This document shows, piece after piece, positions 45,736-54,173 of a stretch of DNA of 64,000 nucleotides. The translations under genes and the position numbers were made by a program. Within the stretch, counting starts at the first letter, position 1, and each line of letters starts with the position of its first letter. The stretch comes from Paulinella micropora (taxonomy: Eukaryota; Cercozoa; Imbricatea; Euglyphida; Paulinellidae). The stretch is taken from contig WBZZ01003884.1 of assembly GCA_019918135.1 (NCBI GenBank), forward strand, positions 289,108-353,107, read 5' to 3'. The notes under the pieces are model-generated. The model was not told the origin of the DNA. It made no database searches and worked only from the letters and a program-made list of their open reading frames with translations.

Positions 45736-46314
45736 TCACCGAAATCTGGCCAGAGAAATTTGCCAAAGCCACGCGGTGGACAAGGCTTTTTTGGGTTCTA
45801 AAGCTTTTACCTGTTACTTTCTTTTTCGGCCAACAAAAAAATTCTGGGCAACCTAAACACACGAAAAAAAAAAGACCAACAAGAAAAGGGTGGTGAAACG
45901 GAGGGAAGAAACCGACAGATTAAGAACACGTGGCGACCCCTCATTGGGAAATGGAGTGCAAACTGGCTTGTTGGATTTTTCTTTGGGGCCGGGGGGGGGG
46001 AGGAGTCCAGCAGGAGGCAGTGGTTGGTCTGGGGGGGGGAGGAAAGGAGAGGAAAACGTTTTTTTTTCCTTGCTGCTCAACTACCGTCCGTCCTAGCCAG
46101 TTTTTTTGGGTGCTAGAAGAGAGGAGGGGGCCCGCGCGGACGACCCCGTCGAGTTAGAGTGTTGGGGGGGGGCCGTTACGAAAGTGTCGGCGGGGGGCGG
46201 GAGAGGTTGTCGGTGGACATTTCTTCCTTCTCACCCCCAAAGACAAACGGCTTGTTACCTTTTTTTTTTTCTCCTCCTTTTGCCTGTTTCTTGTCTTTCC
46301 AGATCCTTTCAGGC
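45736..46314. other. spacer and leader of protein kinase gene
   Basis: G and A homopolymers, followed by a TTTTTTTTTTCTCCTCC pyrimidine tract and GTCTTTCCAG, a splice-acceptor-like site 12 nt before ATG 46315. No gene was seen. Confidence 0.5.
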
Positions 46315-47547
46315 ATGCAGGCGTGGTGGGACCAGTTGTCTGCGTCGTTGCGGCCCGGGCCCGAGCGTGAGCTGTGGCTGAACAGGCCGCGGACGCTGGA
46401 GCTGCTCAACGTTCTAACGGCCTCGACAGAGCTGGGCGCCGGCTCGTACGGCACGGTCTTCGGCCAGCGGGGCTGCGGCATCGTGGTCAAGCTGACGTTC
46501 GACCCCGACGGGGAGCAGCAGGGGGGGCTGTCGATCGGCGCGCGGCACCGCGTCGGCTGCCAGCTGCTGTGCAAGCTGGGCCTGCACGCCGCGACGTTGA
46601 TCAGTTATCGGGGCCAGCCGGGGGACCTGCGGGCCGCCGTGGCGCGCACGCGCACGCACTTCAAACGCTACGGCGACGATCTCGACCGCTGGAACGGCTT
46701 CTCGGCGCTGGTGCTGGAGCGGCTGGATACGGACCTGCAGAAGTTCCTGGGGCATCCCCCGCCGGGGCTGACGAGCGCGGTCCTGTGCACGCGGGTGCTG
46801 GAGCCCTTGCTGGGACACCTGCGGGCCCTGAACAAGCTGGGGTGGTTCTTCCACGACGCTAAGCCCTCCAACATCTTGCTGGACGTGAATGAACAGCACG
46901 TAGTCAGCAGGGTGCTGCTGGGCGACCTAGACCTGGGCTGCCTGTCCCGGCTGCCAGCGCACCCCGAGCACGGGGACGCGCTGGTAGCGTACGTGGCGTC
47001 GGTCAGCCCCGACGCGCTGGTGGCCGCGACGGCCCAGCTGAGGGGCTGGGACGCCGGCAGGTTCTGGGCGGCCTGGCACCTGGCGATCAGGCACTTCATC
47101 GAGGGGCTGGGCACCGACGGCGGGCGCTACTGGCGCCTGTACGCCGTAGCAGAACTGGGCCTGCCGGAGCGGGCCATCCTGCGCGAGCTGGAGCGCGAGC
47201 CGGCCAGCAATTTTGTCGGCAGGGACCCGGACAGGCTTAGTGTCGTGCTCGGCCTGGAGCACCCCGGACGAACCAGAGAGCTGCTGGTGTACCTGGCCGG
47301 CGAGGCCAAGCAGCCCGCCCGGGCCCTGTGCGAGACTCTGCGCCTGAGCGGCACCAGGCGCCTGACGCTGGGCGTGCTGCGCTGGCTGGCAGACCGCCGG
47401 CGCGACCCGCCGGGCCAATCGGTCAGGGTGGTGCGGTGGGCGCTCGGGGCCAAGCGTTGTAATCAATTGTTGTACACTGTCGTAGCCGCGCGCCTGGCGG
47501 GGCTGACGGGCTGGCCCTTTTCCGCTGCCAGGTCGTTTCCTTTCTAA
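46315..47547 (+). CDS. serine/threonine protein kinase-like protein
   Basis: 410 residues. The N-lobe has a Gly-rich loop, LGAGSYGTVFGQRG (about 42-55), and CGIVVKLTF with the likely ATP-binding Lys. The catalytic loop is FFHDAKPSNILLD (Asp, Lys and Asn present), and LLGDLDLG replaces the DFG motif (DLD). The activation region is short and the C-lobe is unusual. Compared with the four-member kinase family at 50-59 kb, this one keeps a clearer Gly loop and lacks the CxxC knuckle, so it is a separate lineage. It should be catalytically competent in principle. GC is high. Confidence 0.72.
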   Translation: MQAWWDQLSASLRPGPERELWLNRPRTLELLNVLTASTELGAGSYGTVFGQRGCGIVVKLTFDPDGEQQGGLSIGARHRVGCQLLCKLGLHAATLISYRGQPGDLRAAVARTRTHFKRYGDDLDRWNGFSALVLERLDTDLQKFLGHPPPGLTSAVLCTRVLEPLLGHLRALNKLGWFFHDAKPSNILLDVNEQHVVSRVLLGDLDLGCLSRLPAHPEHGDALVAYVASVSPDALVAATAQLRGWDAGRFWAAWHLAIRHFIEGLGTDGGRYWRLYAVAELGLPERAILRELEREPASNFVGRDPDRLSVVLGLEHPGRTRELLVYLAGEAKQPARALCETLRLSGTRRLTLGVLRWLADRRRDPPGQSVRVVRWALGAKRCNQLLYTVVAARLAGLTGWPFSAARSFPF

Positions 47548-47554
47548 ATAATCC

Positions 47555-47700
47555 GCCGCTTTTCTTTTCCTTTTTCCCTGCTTTTGCGCACGAGCTGGAT
47601 AGTCTTTTTCTTTTTCCCTGTTTTTTCGCACGGGCTGGACAGTCTTTTTCTTTTTCCCTGTTTTTGCGCACGAGCTGGACAGTCTTTTTCTTTTCCCTGT
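47555..47700. repeat. tandem repeat, about 45-bp unit, about 3.5 copies
   Basis: Units contain CTTTTTCTTTTTCCCTGTTT then TTGCGCACGAGCTGGACAGT. Located just after the kinase stop; a mild purine/pyrimidine strand bias is seen. Confidence 0.85.
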
Positions 47701-47926
47701 TGTACAATCCGTATATTTTTTTTTCTTCCCTCCCTTTGATTCTCGCCGGCCGGTGCGTGTGCAGCCGGCGAACAGGGAGGGGAGAAAAAGTTCTGGTTCT
47801 TTTTTTCGTTGGGAGAGGGGGAGGTATTTTTGTGCAAACAGTTTGTTACTAGTTAAAAAAAGCAATACCAACCGAACAAGGCAAAAGAAGTGGGGGGGGA
47901 ATTGCCCCTCCCGCCTTAAAAAAGTG

Positions 47927-49681
47927 ATGGACACACCAGCCGGCGCGGACGAGGTCAGCAAGTTCGCCAGGGCTTGCAGGAGGTTGCACATCCGGGCTGC
48001 CGCGTGCAGAGGCTCCAACTGCGTCGCTCTGTCGGAAATCAAAAAGGACTCGAACAATCTGTACCAACCTTTCTGTCAGACCCTGAATTTTATTTATAAG
48101 AACTGGAGCAAGGTCGTGAAACTGTACATCCTGCACTCTGTGCTGCCAACAGCGTACCCGCCCTGGTACACGGACCTGGCCACGGCCCTGAGCTATTTCG
48201 CTTGTCCGTGCGACGTCAACGCCCGTGACATGCCGTACGTGCCCCAAACCCTGGCATTGGCGCTAGACCCCAAGCGGGTGCACAGCCTGCGCGCGGTCGA
48301 GATTGACACAAAAGCGTTTACGGTGGCCACGGGTGGCACCGTGTTCGGCCTCGTGCAGGACGTGCTGCAGAATAACGCCAAGGCCCGGCACTCCCTGAGC
48401 GCCGCCCTGTACGAAACTAGGGCCGCTAGACAAAAGCTGCTGTCGACGGCAGGCGCTGCCGGCCCGCAGATCAGGGCACTGCTCAGGGCAGACGTTCAGA
48501 AGCCGGTCGGCGACAGCGGGTGGTCCCCCGTGCTGGCGGCGCTGATACCCGGGCTGCTGGCGCAGTCGACCCCGCGGCTCAGGTCTCCCTCTTTCTTTGG
48601 CGTGCCGCTCTTTTGTAGGCGTGTGTGTGTGCTGGGATGTAGCCTGCAGGGCCCGGCGGCGCCGAAGGAACAGCGCGGCCTCCAGGGGAGCACCAATTCC
48701 TGCTACATCCGCGCGCTGATGCAGTGCCTGAGCTGCTGCTTTAATACCAGAGTAATCCCCCCCGAGGGCGCGGCGTGCACGATTAAGAATTGCATTGCCT
48801 GTGCCATCCTGAGCTTGAGCAATCTGGTCCAGGGAAACGCCCAAGAAGTGCTGGTAGAGGACGGTGAGCTCTTCAAGCGCTTAGAAAAGGCGGCGTCCCA
48901 CGTACAACAACCCGATGATCCACAACAGGCCCTGCTTTTTATCTGGGAGAGCCTGAAGGAGCAGTTAGAGGATAACAAGAGTGCTAACCCTCACGCCCAA
49001 GTGAAGAAGGCCAAGGAACTTTGGTTTGGTGGTCGAATCGTGTATATGTGCCAGGGTTGTGACGACATAGAACCGAAAGTAGTCCACACCTGGCCGGCGT
49101 TAGACAAAGCAGACATGGATTGCACCCATCTAAATACCTGTTGTAAGCCAGGAGCCGAGCTAGCGGATATCTTGACGCAACTCACGTCTACAGAACAATT
49201 GGGTTTCAAAGCGGACGGCTCAACGTTGCGGCACTGTGATTATACCAAGGGGGTTAAGTGCAGAGGCTTCATTACGGATGGATCAGGCTTTCTCTTCTCC
49301 GCGTACGAGAATCCGAGATTCGCGATGATCTGGTTTACTGTTGAGTACGGTGTGAAGCGCCTGAACCCTCCCCTGCGGGAGGAGTTCAGGGCCACCTACA
49401 CTTATGACGCAGAGGATTGGGTCACCACCAGAAACGTCGATTTCCGGGTGGTAGCCATGATCAGGCACACTGGCAGCTCCAAGAATGGCCACTACACCAC
49501 GCTCCGCCGGGGTGCTGCCGGCCGGTGGTACCACGCTAATAACACTGTAGTCACGACGCTCCAGAACTTTGCGCACGCCCTCCGGATCGCCACGGGGCCG
49601 AACTCGTGGGTGCGGATGGTCCTCTTAGAGAACGTGGGGCCCAAGCCCGGACCCAAGCCGCCCCCGCCGAAAAAGCGTTGA
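47927..49681 (+). CDS. ubiquitin-specific protease (USP, C19-type)
   Basis: 584 residues. The C-terminal 330 residues form a USP domain: Cys box GLQGSTNSCYIRALMQCL with likely catalytic Cys259, and His box MIRHTGSSKNGHYTTLRR with likely catalytic His522, followed by WYHANNTVV, where Asn takes the usual Asp/Asn place. A possible Zn-finger pair (CQGC, C...C) lies between. USPs remove ubiquitin from proteins; viral ones can protect substrates or blunt host signalling. The N-terminal 240 residues are unrecognised. The segment 48581-48645 is pyrimidine-rich with GT and AG ends and could be a short intron. AATAAA follows at 49737. Confidence 0.75.
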   Translation: MDTPAGADEVSKFARACRRLHIRAAACRGSNCVALSEIKKDSNNLYQPFCQTLNFIYKNWSKVVKLYILHSVLPTAYPPWYTDLATALSYFACPCDVNARDMPYVPQTLALALDPKRVHSLRAVEIDTKAFTVATGGTVFGLVQDVLQNNAKARHSLSAALYETRAARQKLLSTAGAAGPQIRALLRADVQKPVGDSGWSPVLAALIPGLLAQSTPRLRSPSFFGVPLFCRRVCVLGCSLQGPAAPKEQRGLQGSTNSCYIRALMQCLSCCFNTRVIPPEGAACTIKNCIACAILSLSNLVQGNAQEVLVEDGELFKRLEKAASHVQQPDDPQQALLFIWESLKEQLEDNKSANPHAQVKKAKELWFGGRIVYMCQGCDDIEPKVVHTWPALDKADMDCTHLNTCCKPGAELADILTQLTSTEQLGFKADGSTLRHCDYTKGVKCRGFITDGSGFLFSAYENPRFAMIWFTVEYGVKRLNPPLREEFRATYTYDAEDWVTTRNVDFRVVAMIRHTGSSKNGHYTTLRRGAAGRWYHANNTVVTTLQNFAHALRIATGPNSWVRMVLLENVGPKPGPKPPPPKKR

Positions 49682-49736
49682 CCCCTAAACAAAGCAAAAA
49701 GAACAAAAAAAAAAGAGTTCTGACCGTCGTCTGAGA

Positions 49737-49742
49737 AATAAA
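49737..49742 (+). terminator. AATAAA polyadenylation signal
   Basis: Lies 56 nt after the USP stop. Confidence 0.5.
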
Positions 49743-49860
49743 AAAAACCTGGCTAAAAAAAAACCACCAACTAAAAAGAGCCCGTTTGTTTCTCCCTTTC
49801 AAAATCTGCAAGCGGGGCCACCTGAAAGAAGTACTGTCTTGGCCCAGAGCCTTTTTCTGC

Positions 49861-50472
49861 ATGCTGGCACTTTTCTGGGCCTCGCTGGCCTCCTCCGACC
49901 GATCCGCGGCCCCCACTTGGGACTCCTACTACCAGTCCAACTGGACGCACAGCCTCGCGCTGCGGCCACGCCGGCGCGCCAGGGCGTTCTCGGTCCAACC
50001 CTTTGTGCGCTTCCCGGACTGCGACTTCGTCCGGTTCGTGGGCGTGATCACGCCAAACACGGGGGACCAACTGCGGTGGTTGTCCTTCGGGCCGACGGCG
50101 CGTGCAACTCAAAAAGTGCCCTACGAGGGCTTCACGTTGGTCAAGAGCCGGGTGTGGCTGCGGCGGGCGCGCGGGGAACATGCTACGGTGGGCTTGGAGG
50201 TGCAGTGCCGGGGGGCCGCAACAACAGAACTCCGCTACACGCCCCTGGTAGTGTGCACGACCGGCTACGCTGCGGTTAGGGGCTGGGGGCTCGCGGCTGT
50301 CGGGCTGGCCGTCGGCGTGGCGCTGCTGCTGGGCGCCCGTGCAACGGCCGCGCGAAGAACGCCGTTCTGCGCTTGGCACCTGCCCATCTTGTGCCTGGGC
50401 TCTGTCTGCCTGGCCGTAGCCACCGTCGCCCTAACGCTGTGGGCACAGAACGACGTGGTGTACCAACTCTAG
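49861..50472 (+). CDS. type I or two-pass membrane protein, unknown
   Basis: 203 residues from ATG 49861. A short hydrophobic N-terminus (MLALFWASLASS) looks like a signal peptide, followed by an ectodomain of about 120 residues with Asn-linked sites and Cys, then two membrane segments (GWGLAAVGLAVGVALLLGA and LPILCLGSVCLAVATVALTL). The longer frame to 49786 is AT-rich and less likely. It may be an envelope protein. No family recognised. Confidence 0.55.
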   Translation: MLALFWASLASSDRSAAPTWDSYYQSNWTHSLALRPRRRARAFSVQPFVRFPDCDFVRFVGVITPNTGDQLRWLSFGPTARATQKVPYEGFTLVKSRVWLRRARGEHATVGLEVQCRGAATTELRYTPLVVCTTGYAAVRGWGLAAVGLAVGVALLLGARATAARRTPFCAWHLPILCLGSVCLAVATVALTLWAQNDVVYQL

Positions 50473-50613
50473 AGCCGCTGCAAAGGTAATTTATTAAAAA
50501 AATTAATCGGTCGTTGCAAACAAAAAAAAAACCCATTCTTGGCTTGAAAGAGCAGACCGGCCGGGAGAGAGAAAAAAGCGTGCGAGAGAAAAAGGAAGCG
50601 AGCGCCTTCTGAT

Positions 50614-51948
50614 CTAACCTTTTTTGGCGCGCTGTGCGGCTAGGCGCACTATGGCTACCAGGAATTGTTCTGTGTCTGTTACCGTCAGCTGGTTAGTACG
50701 CGCCTTTGCCATCGTCTCGTCATAGCTTATAACTTGGTACTTGCCCGGGGCGGGGCCCGCGTTCACGAAGCACGACTGTCTAAATTCGGGCAGCCAGCCT
50801 AACTGCCTGTCCAGCTCGGCCGGACCTAGCTGCCTGAGGTAGAAAGCGGCCGCGAGGCAGGCCCCACACATAAACACGGTTTCCTTGCTGTCACCACAGG
50901 ACATCAGCACGTCGAACCACCACTGGGCGCAGCGCCCGAGGATATCCGGGTGTTGGACAGTGAGCTGTTGCAGGCGGCCCAGCAGGTGCACAATCACAGC
51001 CCTTGGCCACCACTGCAGGCCGTTGGCCAGCATGCTAACCAAGTTTGAGAACCGCAGAAAGGTCCGCCTGGCCTCTTCCGGAAACCTCGCGTCGGGCTGG
51101 ATACGGAGGCAATAGAGCGGGTCCGCGTCTATTAGCATGAGATGATCGTCAGCACAGCGGTACGCCACGTTGGCGGGCTTGAAGTCTGCAAATTCTAACC
51201 CCGCGTTGGTCAGCAGCCCGAGCAGCTTGTCGAGGAAGGCCACGATCTTCTGGACGTTAGGCACTAGGCGCTTTTCCTGCAGAATCTTTTGCAAGTTAAG
51301 AGGTTGGCCGGTCTTAGTACCCGCGATAAAATCCATAATGACATAGACGTTCTTGCTCAGCCTGTCCGTGGCCAGGCGCTCTGTGGTGTCTATCCCTTCA
51401 GAGCCTTTGTAGATTTGCAGGCAGCCGTAGATCTTGGGCGCCATTTCGCCGTGCGTGAACAAGTAGTGTTGCAACTGGATAAAATCCACCAGGTCGCCCA
51501 GCAAGGGGTTTTGCAGGTTAGCGGGCTTGCCTGGGCTGCCCAGCTTCTTGAGCACCAAATTCTGCGCTGGCAACCACAGCACGTCATCAATACCGGCCAG
51601 CACTTGCGGGTGGTAGATCCGCCGCAGGTCTCGGCGCCGGATGGCCAGGCAGGGAAGCCCCTCAGGAAACGCTTTCCTGAGCTGTCGTTCCAGGAAGGCG
51701 CCGTCGTGCTGTTTGCTGACCAGGGCTACTAAATGTTCCGGCCGGGGCTGCTTGTTGTTTTCCCTGAAGACGTAATAAGCAAAGGGCCGCCAGCGCAGGA
51801 CCCGGCATTGCAACCTCCTCGGGTCTAGGTTCGGTTTCTGCACTACAGCCTGACAATTTCCGCACCGGAAGATGTGTTGCAGGCCGAACCGCGCGATTAG
51901 GGCCGCCCGGCTCTGGGCCAGCGTGTTATTCTCGCGCCTATCGCTCAT
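50614..51948 (-). CDS. CxxC-knuckle protein kinase family, copy A
   Basis: 444 residues from ATG 51948. Shared family architecture: N-terminal CGNCQAVVQK knuckle, VLRWRPF, a helical region with AFPEGLP, QLQHYLFTHGEMAPKIYGCL, IMDFIAG (hinge), catalytic loop FADFKPANVAYRC, and LMLIDADPLYCL (DAD for DFG), then a family-specific C-terminal half with CAQWWFDVLM and EQFLVAIVRLAAQ. In this copy the usual His of the HxD motif is Phe, so it is the most diverged of the four. It diverges from the helicase gene. Kinase substrate unknown. Confidence 0.68.
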   Translation of the reverse strand: MSDRRENNTLAQSRAALIARFGLQHIFRCGNCQAVVQKPNLDPRRLQCRVLRWRPFAYYVFRENNKQPRPEHLVALVSKQHDGAFLERQLRKAFPEGLPCLAIRRRDLRRIYHPQVLAGIDDVLWLPAQNLVLKKLGSPGKPANLQNPLLGDLVDFIQLQHYLFTHGEMAPKIYGCLQIYKGSEGIDTTERLATDRLSKNVYVIMDFIAGTKTGQPLNLQKILQEKRLVPNVQKIVAFLDKLLGLLTNAGLEFADFKPANVAYRCADDHLMLIDADPLYCLRIQPDARFPEEARRTFLRFSNLVSMLANGLQWWPRAVIVHLLGRLQQLTVQHPDILGRCAQWWFDVLMSCGDSKETVFMCGACLAAAFYLRQLGPAELDRQLGWLPEFRQSCFVNAGPAPGKYQVISYDETMAKARTNQLTVTDTEQFLVAIVRLAAQRAKKG

Positions 51949-52272
51949 CTTTAGAGAAAGGGGAGGGGGGGGGAGGGCTGTCCTAAGCAAAAACCCGCCC
52001 CCACCAAGAAAAAAAAGAAAGAACAAGCAGGAGAAAAAAAAGGGAGGGGGGCGGCGATAAACTACTGTTCCCCCCGAGAAAGGGGCATCTCTTTTTTCTC
52101 GGCGGGTTGTACCGTCGTCCGGTCATTTTCCCTCCCGGCTGTGCAAAAATAACAAAAGAAAAACCAAGAGGTAACCCCCCAAAAAACCCCCCCCCCTCCA
52201 AAAAAAGGCCGGGGCCACTAGCAGCAGGGAAGCCGGCAGAAAAAAAAAGACAGCAGCTCTCCCCCGAAAAAA
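51949..52272. other. divergent spacer
   Basis: G/C/A runs and inverted-complementary stretches (CCCCGAGAAAGGGGC near 52073; CTTTTTTCTCGGCGG near 52090). Probably holds promoters for both flanking genes. Confidence 0.45.
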
Positions 52273-53928
52273 ATGTCCCGGCGCAGGCTGAGCCGTGTCC
52301 AGGAAGAGGCGGTCGAGTACTGCCTGCAGCAACGCCGGGTGTTGCTAGCGCTGGCCCCGGGCACGGGCAAGACGGCGATCGCGCTGACGGTGCTGAGCCG
52401 CACGCGGCAAGAGAGTTTGCCCGCGCTGATCCTGAGCCCTACCAGCAACTGCAGCCACTGGATCAAGGAAGCGGAGCGCTGGCTGGGCATGCGGCACCGG
52501 CCCGAGGCGTACCAGAGCCCCTGGCCGGCAACAGAGCAGACGACGCACTTGTGCCTGATCGGCAGCAGCCAGCACAGGTTTCCTGTGCCCGGGGCGCTGA
52601 TCTACGTGATGTCGTACCAGATGGCGCTGAGCCTGTACAAGCAGGGCAGGCTACAAGCGGGCCTGCGCGCGGCCATCCTCGACGAGAGCCACGTGCTGAC
52701 CAACATGCGTTCGCAGACGACCGCTATGGCGCACAACCTGTTCCACCGGGCGCTCGTGCCGCTGTGCCTGTGCCTGACGGGGACGCCGGCCAACCGCACC
52801 GTGCAGCTGTGGCCGCAACTGATGCTGCTGTGCCCCGACGCACTGCGCGCCCGGGGGCTGACGTACAGCCAGTTCGTGCTGCGGTACTGCGCGGGGCGCC
52901 AGGTGCAGCGCGGCTACGACCGCGCGGCGCGCAAGCCGCTGTACGTGCTGGACGCGGCCGGCAGCTCGAACCTCGCGGAGCTGTGCCGGATACTGGCCAA
53001 GTTCTGCCTCTTTACCCGGGAGGCCGCGGGCGAGGGCGAGCTGGTGCCCACTGCCGGAACGGCCAGTGACAAGGAATTCACGTACGAGCGCCGGGTAGTC
53101 ATCCTGAAGCCAACAATAGCAGACGCGGAGCGGTTGGACGCGCTGTGGCGGCACGACGTGAGCAGCCTGCCGAGCCTGGAGGCGCAGCTGGGCGCCCGGC
53201 CAGCGATCGACGTGAAGGAGGCGGAAGCAGTGCTGTCGTCGTACGGGGGCTTGCCGCTGGAGCTGCCACCCGCACCGGCGGCGCCGCCGCCGCCGAAACG
53301 GCGTCGCTTCCAGCGACAGAATGCGCCGCCCGAGCTGTCGAGGCTGCTGGTGTTCAGCCGCTGCTACGACGAGTCCAAGAAGGTCAAGCAACAGTTGTCG
53401 CAAGCGTTCTTCGAGCGCGAGGTCGAGCCCCTGCTGCGGGACAAGCCGGCGCAGCACAAGGTGCTGCTGTTCTGCGATAACCAGGACACGTGGGAGCTGC
53501 TGCAGGAGTGGCTAGCTGGCGTTTGGTCGCACAAGCGCCGCCCGCACAAGTACTTCGTGGCCATCAACGGCACCACGCCGCAGGCCAAGCGCGCGGAACT
53601 GGTGGCGCGCTTCCAGAATGACGGTCGTTGCCGGGCGGCGGTGCTGAGCATCCGCGCGGCCGGGCAGGGCCTGAATCTGCAGGCCGCGAACCACGTGTTC
53701 TTCTTCCAGCTGACGTGGTCCGGCGGCGACCTGCTGCAGGCCGAGCGCCGGGCCTGCCGCAAGGGGCAGAAACGGCACGTGCGGATCTCTATTTTGTTGC
53801 TAGACACTTTCATCGAGCGCCGGCAGTGGGCGCTGAACATGGAGAAGGTCACGAACCAGACCACGTTCCTGCGCCAGCCGGCGGTAGCGAACCAGCTGCA
53901 GACCGCCGAACACGAGTTTTTTGTGTGA
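52273..53928 (+). CDS. SNF2-type superfamily 2 helicase/ATPase
   Basis: 551 residues. Motifs of a SNF2 helicase are in order: a Q-like motif (SRVQEEAVEYCL), Walker A (APGTGKTAIAL, about 29-39), DESH (motif II, ILDESH), LTGTPANR (motif III), then the second half with LLFCDNQDTWELL, VLSIRAAGQGLNLQAAN (motif V) and QAERRACRKGQK (motif VI). This matches small SNF2 family remodellers or the helicases of large DNA viruses that act on DNA in transcription, repair or replication. It is compact, with no accessory chromatin domain. The Pro-rich stretch at about 333-345 is an insert in the family. It sits inside the four-member kinase cluster. Confidence 0.85.
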   Translation: MSRRRLSRVQEEAVEYCLQQRRVLLALAPGTGKTAIALTVLSRTRQESLPALILSPTSNCSHWIKEAERWLGMRHRPEAYQSPWPATEQTTHLCLIGSSQHRFPVPGALIYVMSYQMALSLYKQGRLQAGLRAAILDESHVLTNMRSQTTAMAHNLFHRALVPLCLCLTGTPANRTVQLWPQLMLLCPDALRARGLTYSQFVLRYCAGRQVQRGYDRAARKPLYVLDAAGSSNLAELCRILAKFCLFTREAAGEGELVPTAGTASDKEFTYERRVVILKPTIADAERLDALWRHDVSSLPSLEAQLGARPAIDVKEAEAVLSSYGGLPLELPPAPAAPPPPKRRRFQRQNAPPELSRLLVFSRCYDESKKVKQQLSQAFFEREVEPLLRDKPAQHKVLLFCDNQDTWELLQEWLAGVWSHKRRPHKYFVAINGTTPQAKRAELVARFQNDGRCRAAVLSIRAAGQGLNLQAANHVFFFQLTWSGGDLLQAERRACRKGQKRHVRISILLLDTFIERRQWALNMEKVTNQTTFLRQPAVANQLQTAEHEFFV

Positions 53929-54173
53929 TCTCTTCTTTTTTTTTTGGTTGGGGGTGTGTGCATGTGTGTCAGACCAGCGCGGGCGGGCGGGGGGGTTTTC
54001 TCGTAAACCGTCTTTTTTTTTGGGAGGGAGGAGGGGTGTGCTGGTCTGGCGCTTTGGTAGGAGGGAGACGCAAGGCCGCGACGGAACCTTTTTTAGAGCT
54101 GCCCCCTTCTCGCTCTTCTCCTCGCCTTTCCCCCCCCCTTTTTTTTTCTTGTCTTAACTAATAAAAAGAAACC
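53929..54173. other. spacer with homopolymers
   Basis: T, G and C runs. The last 25 nt (CTTGTCTTAACTAATAAAAAGAAACC) are AT-rich before ATG 54174. Confidence 0.4.

Noticed and set aside
48581-48645. Intron inside the USP gene
   Set aside because: Possible but the frame is open without it, and no domain motif requires it.
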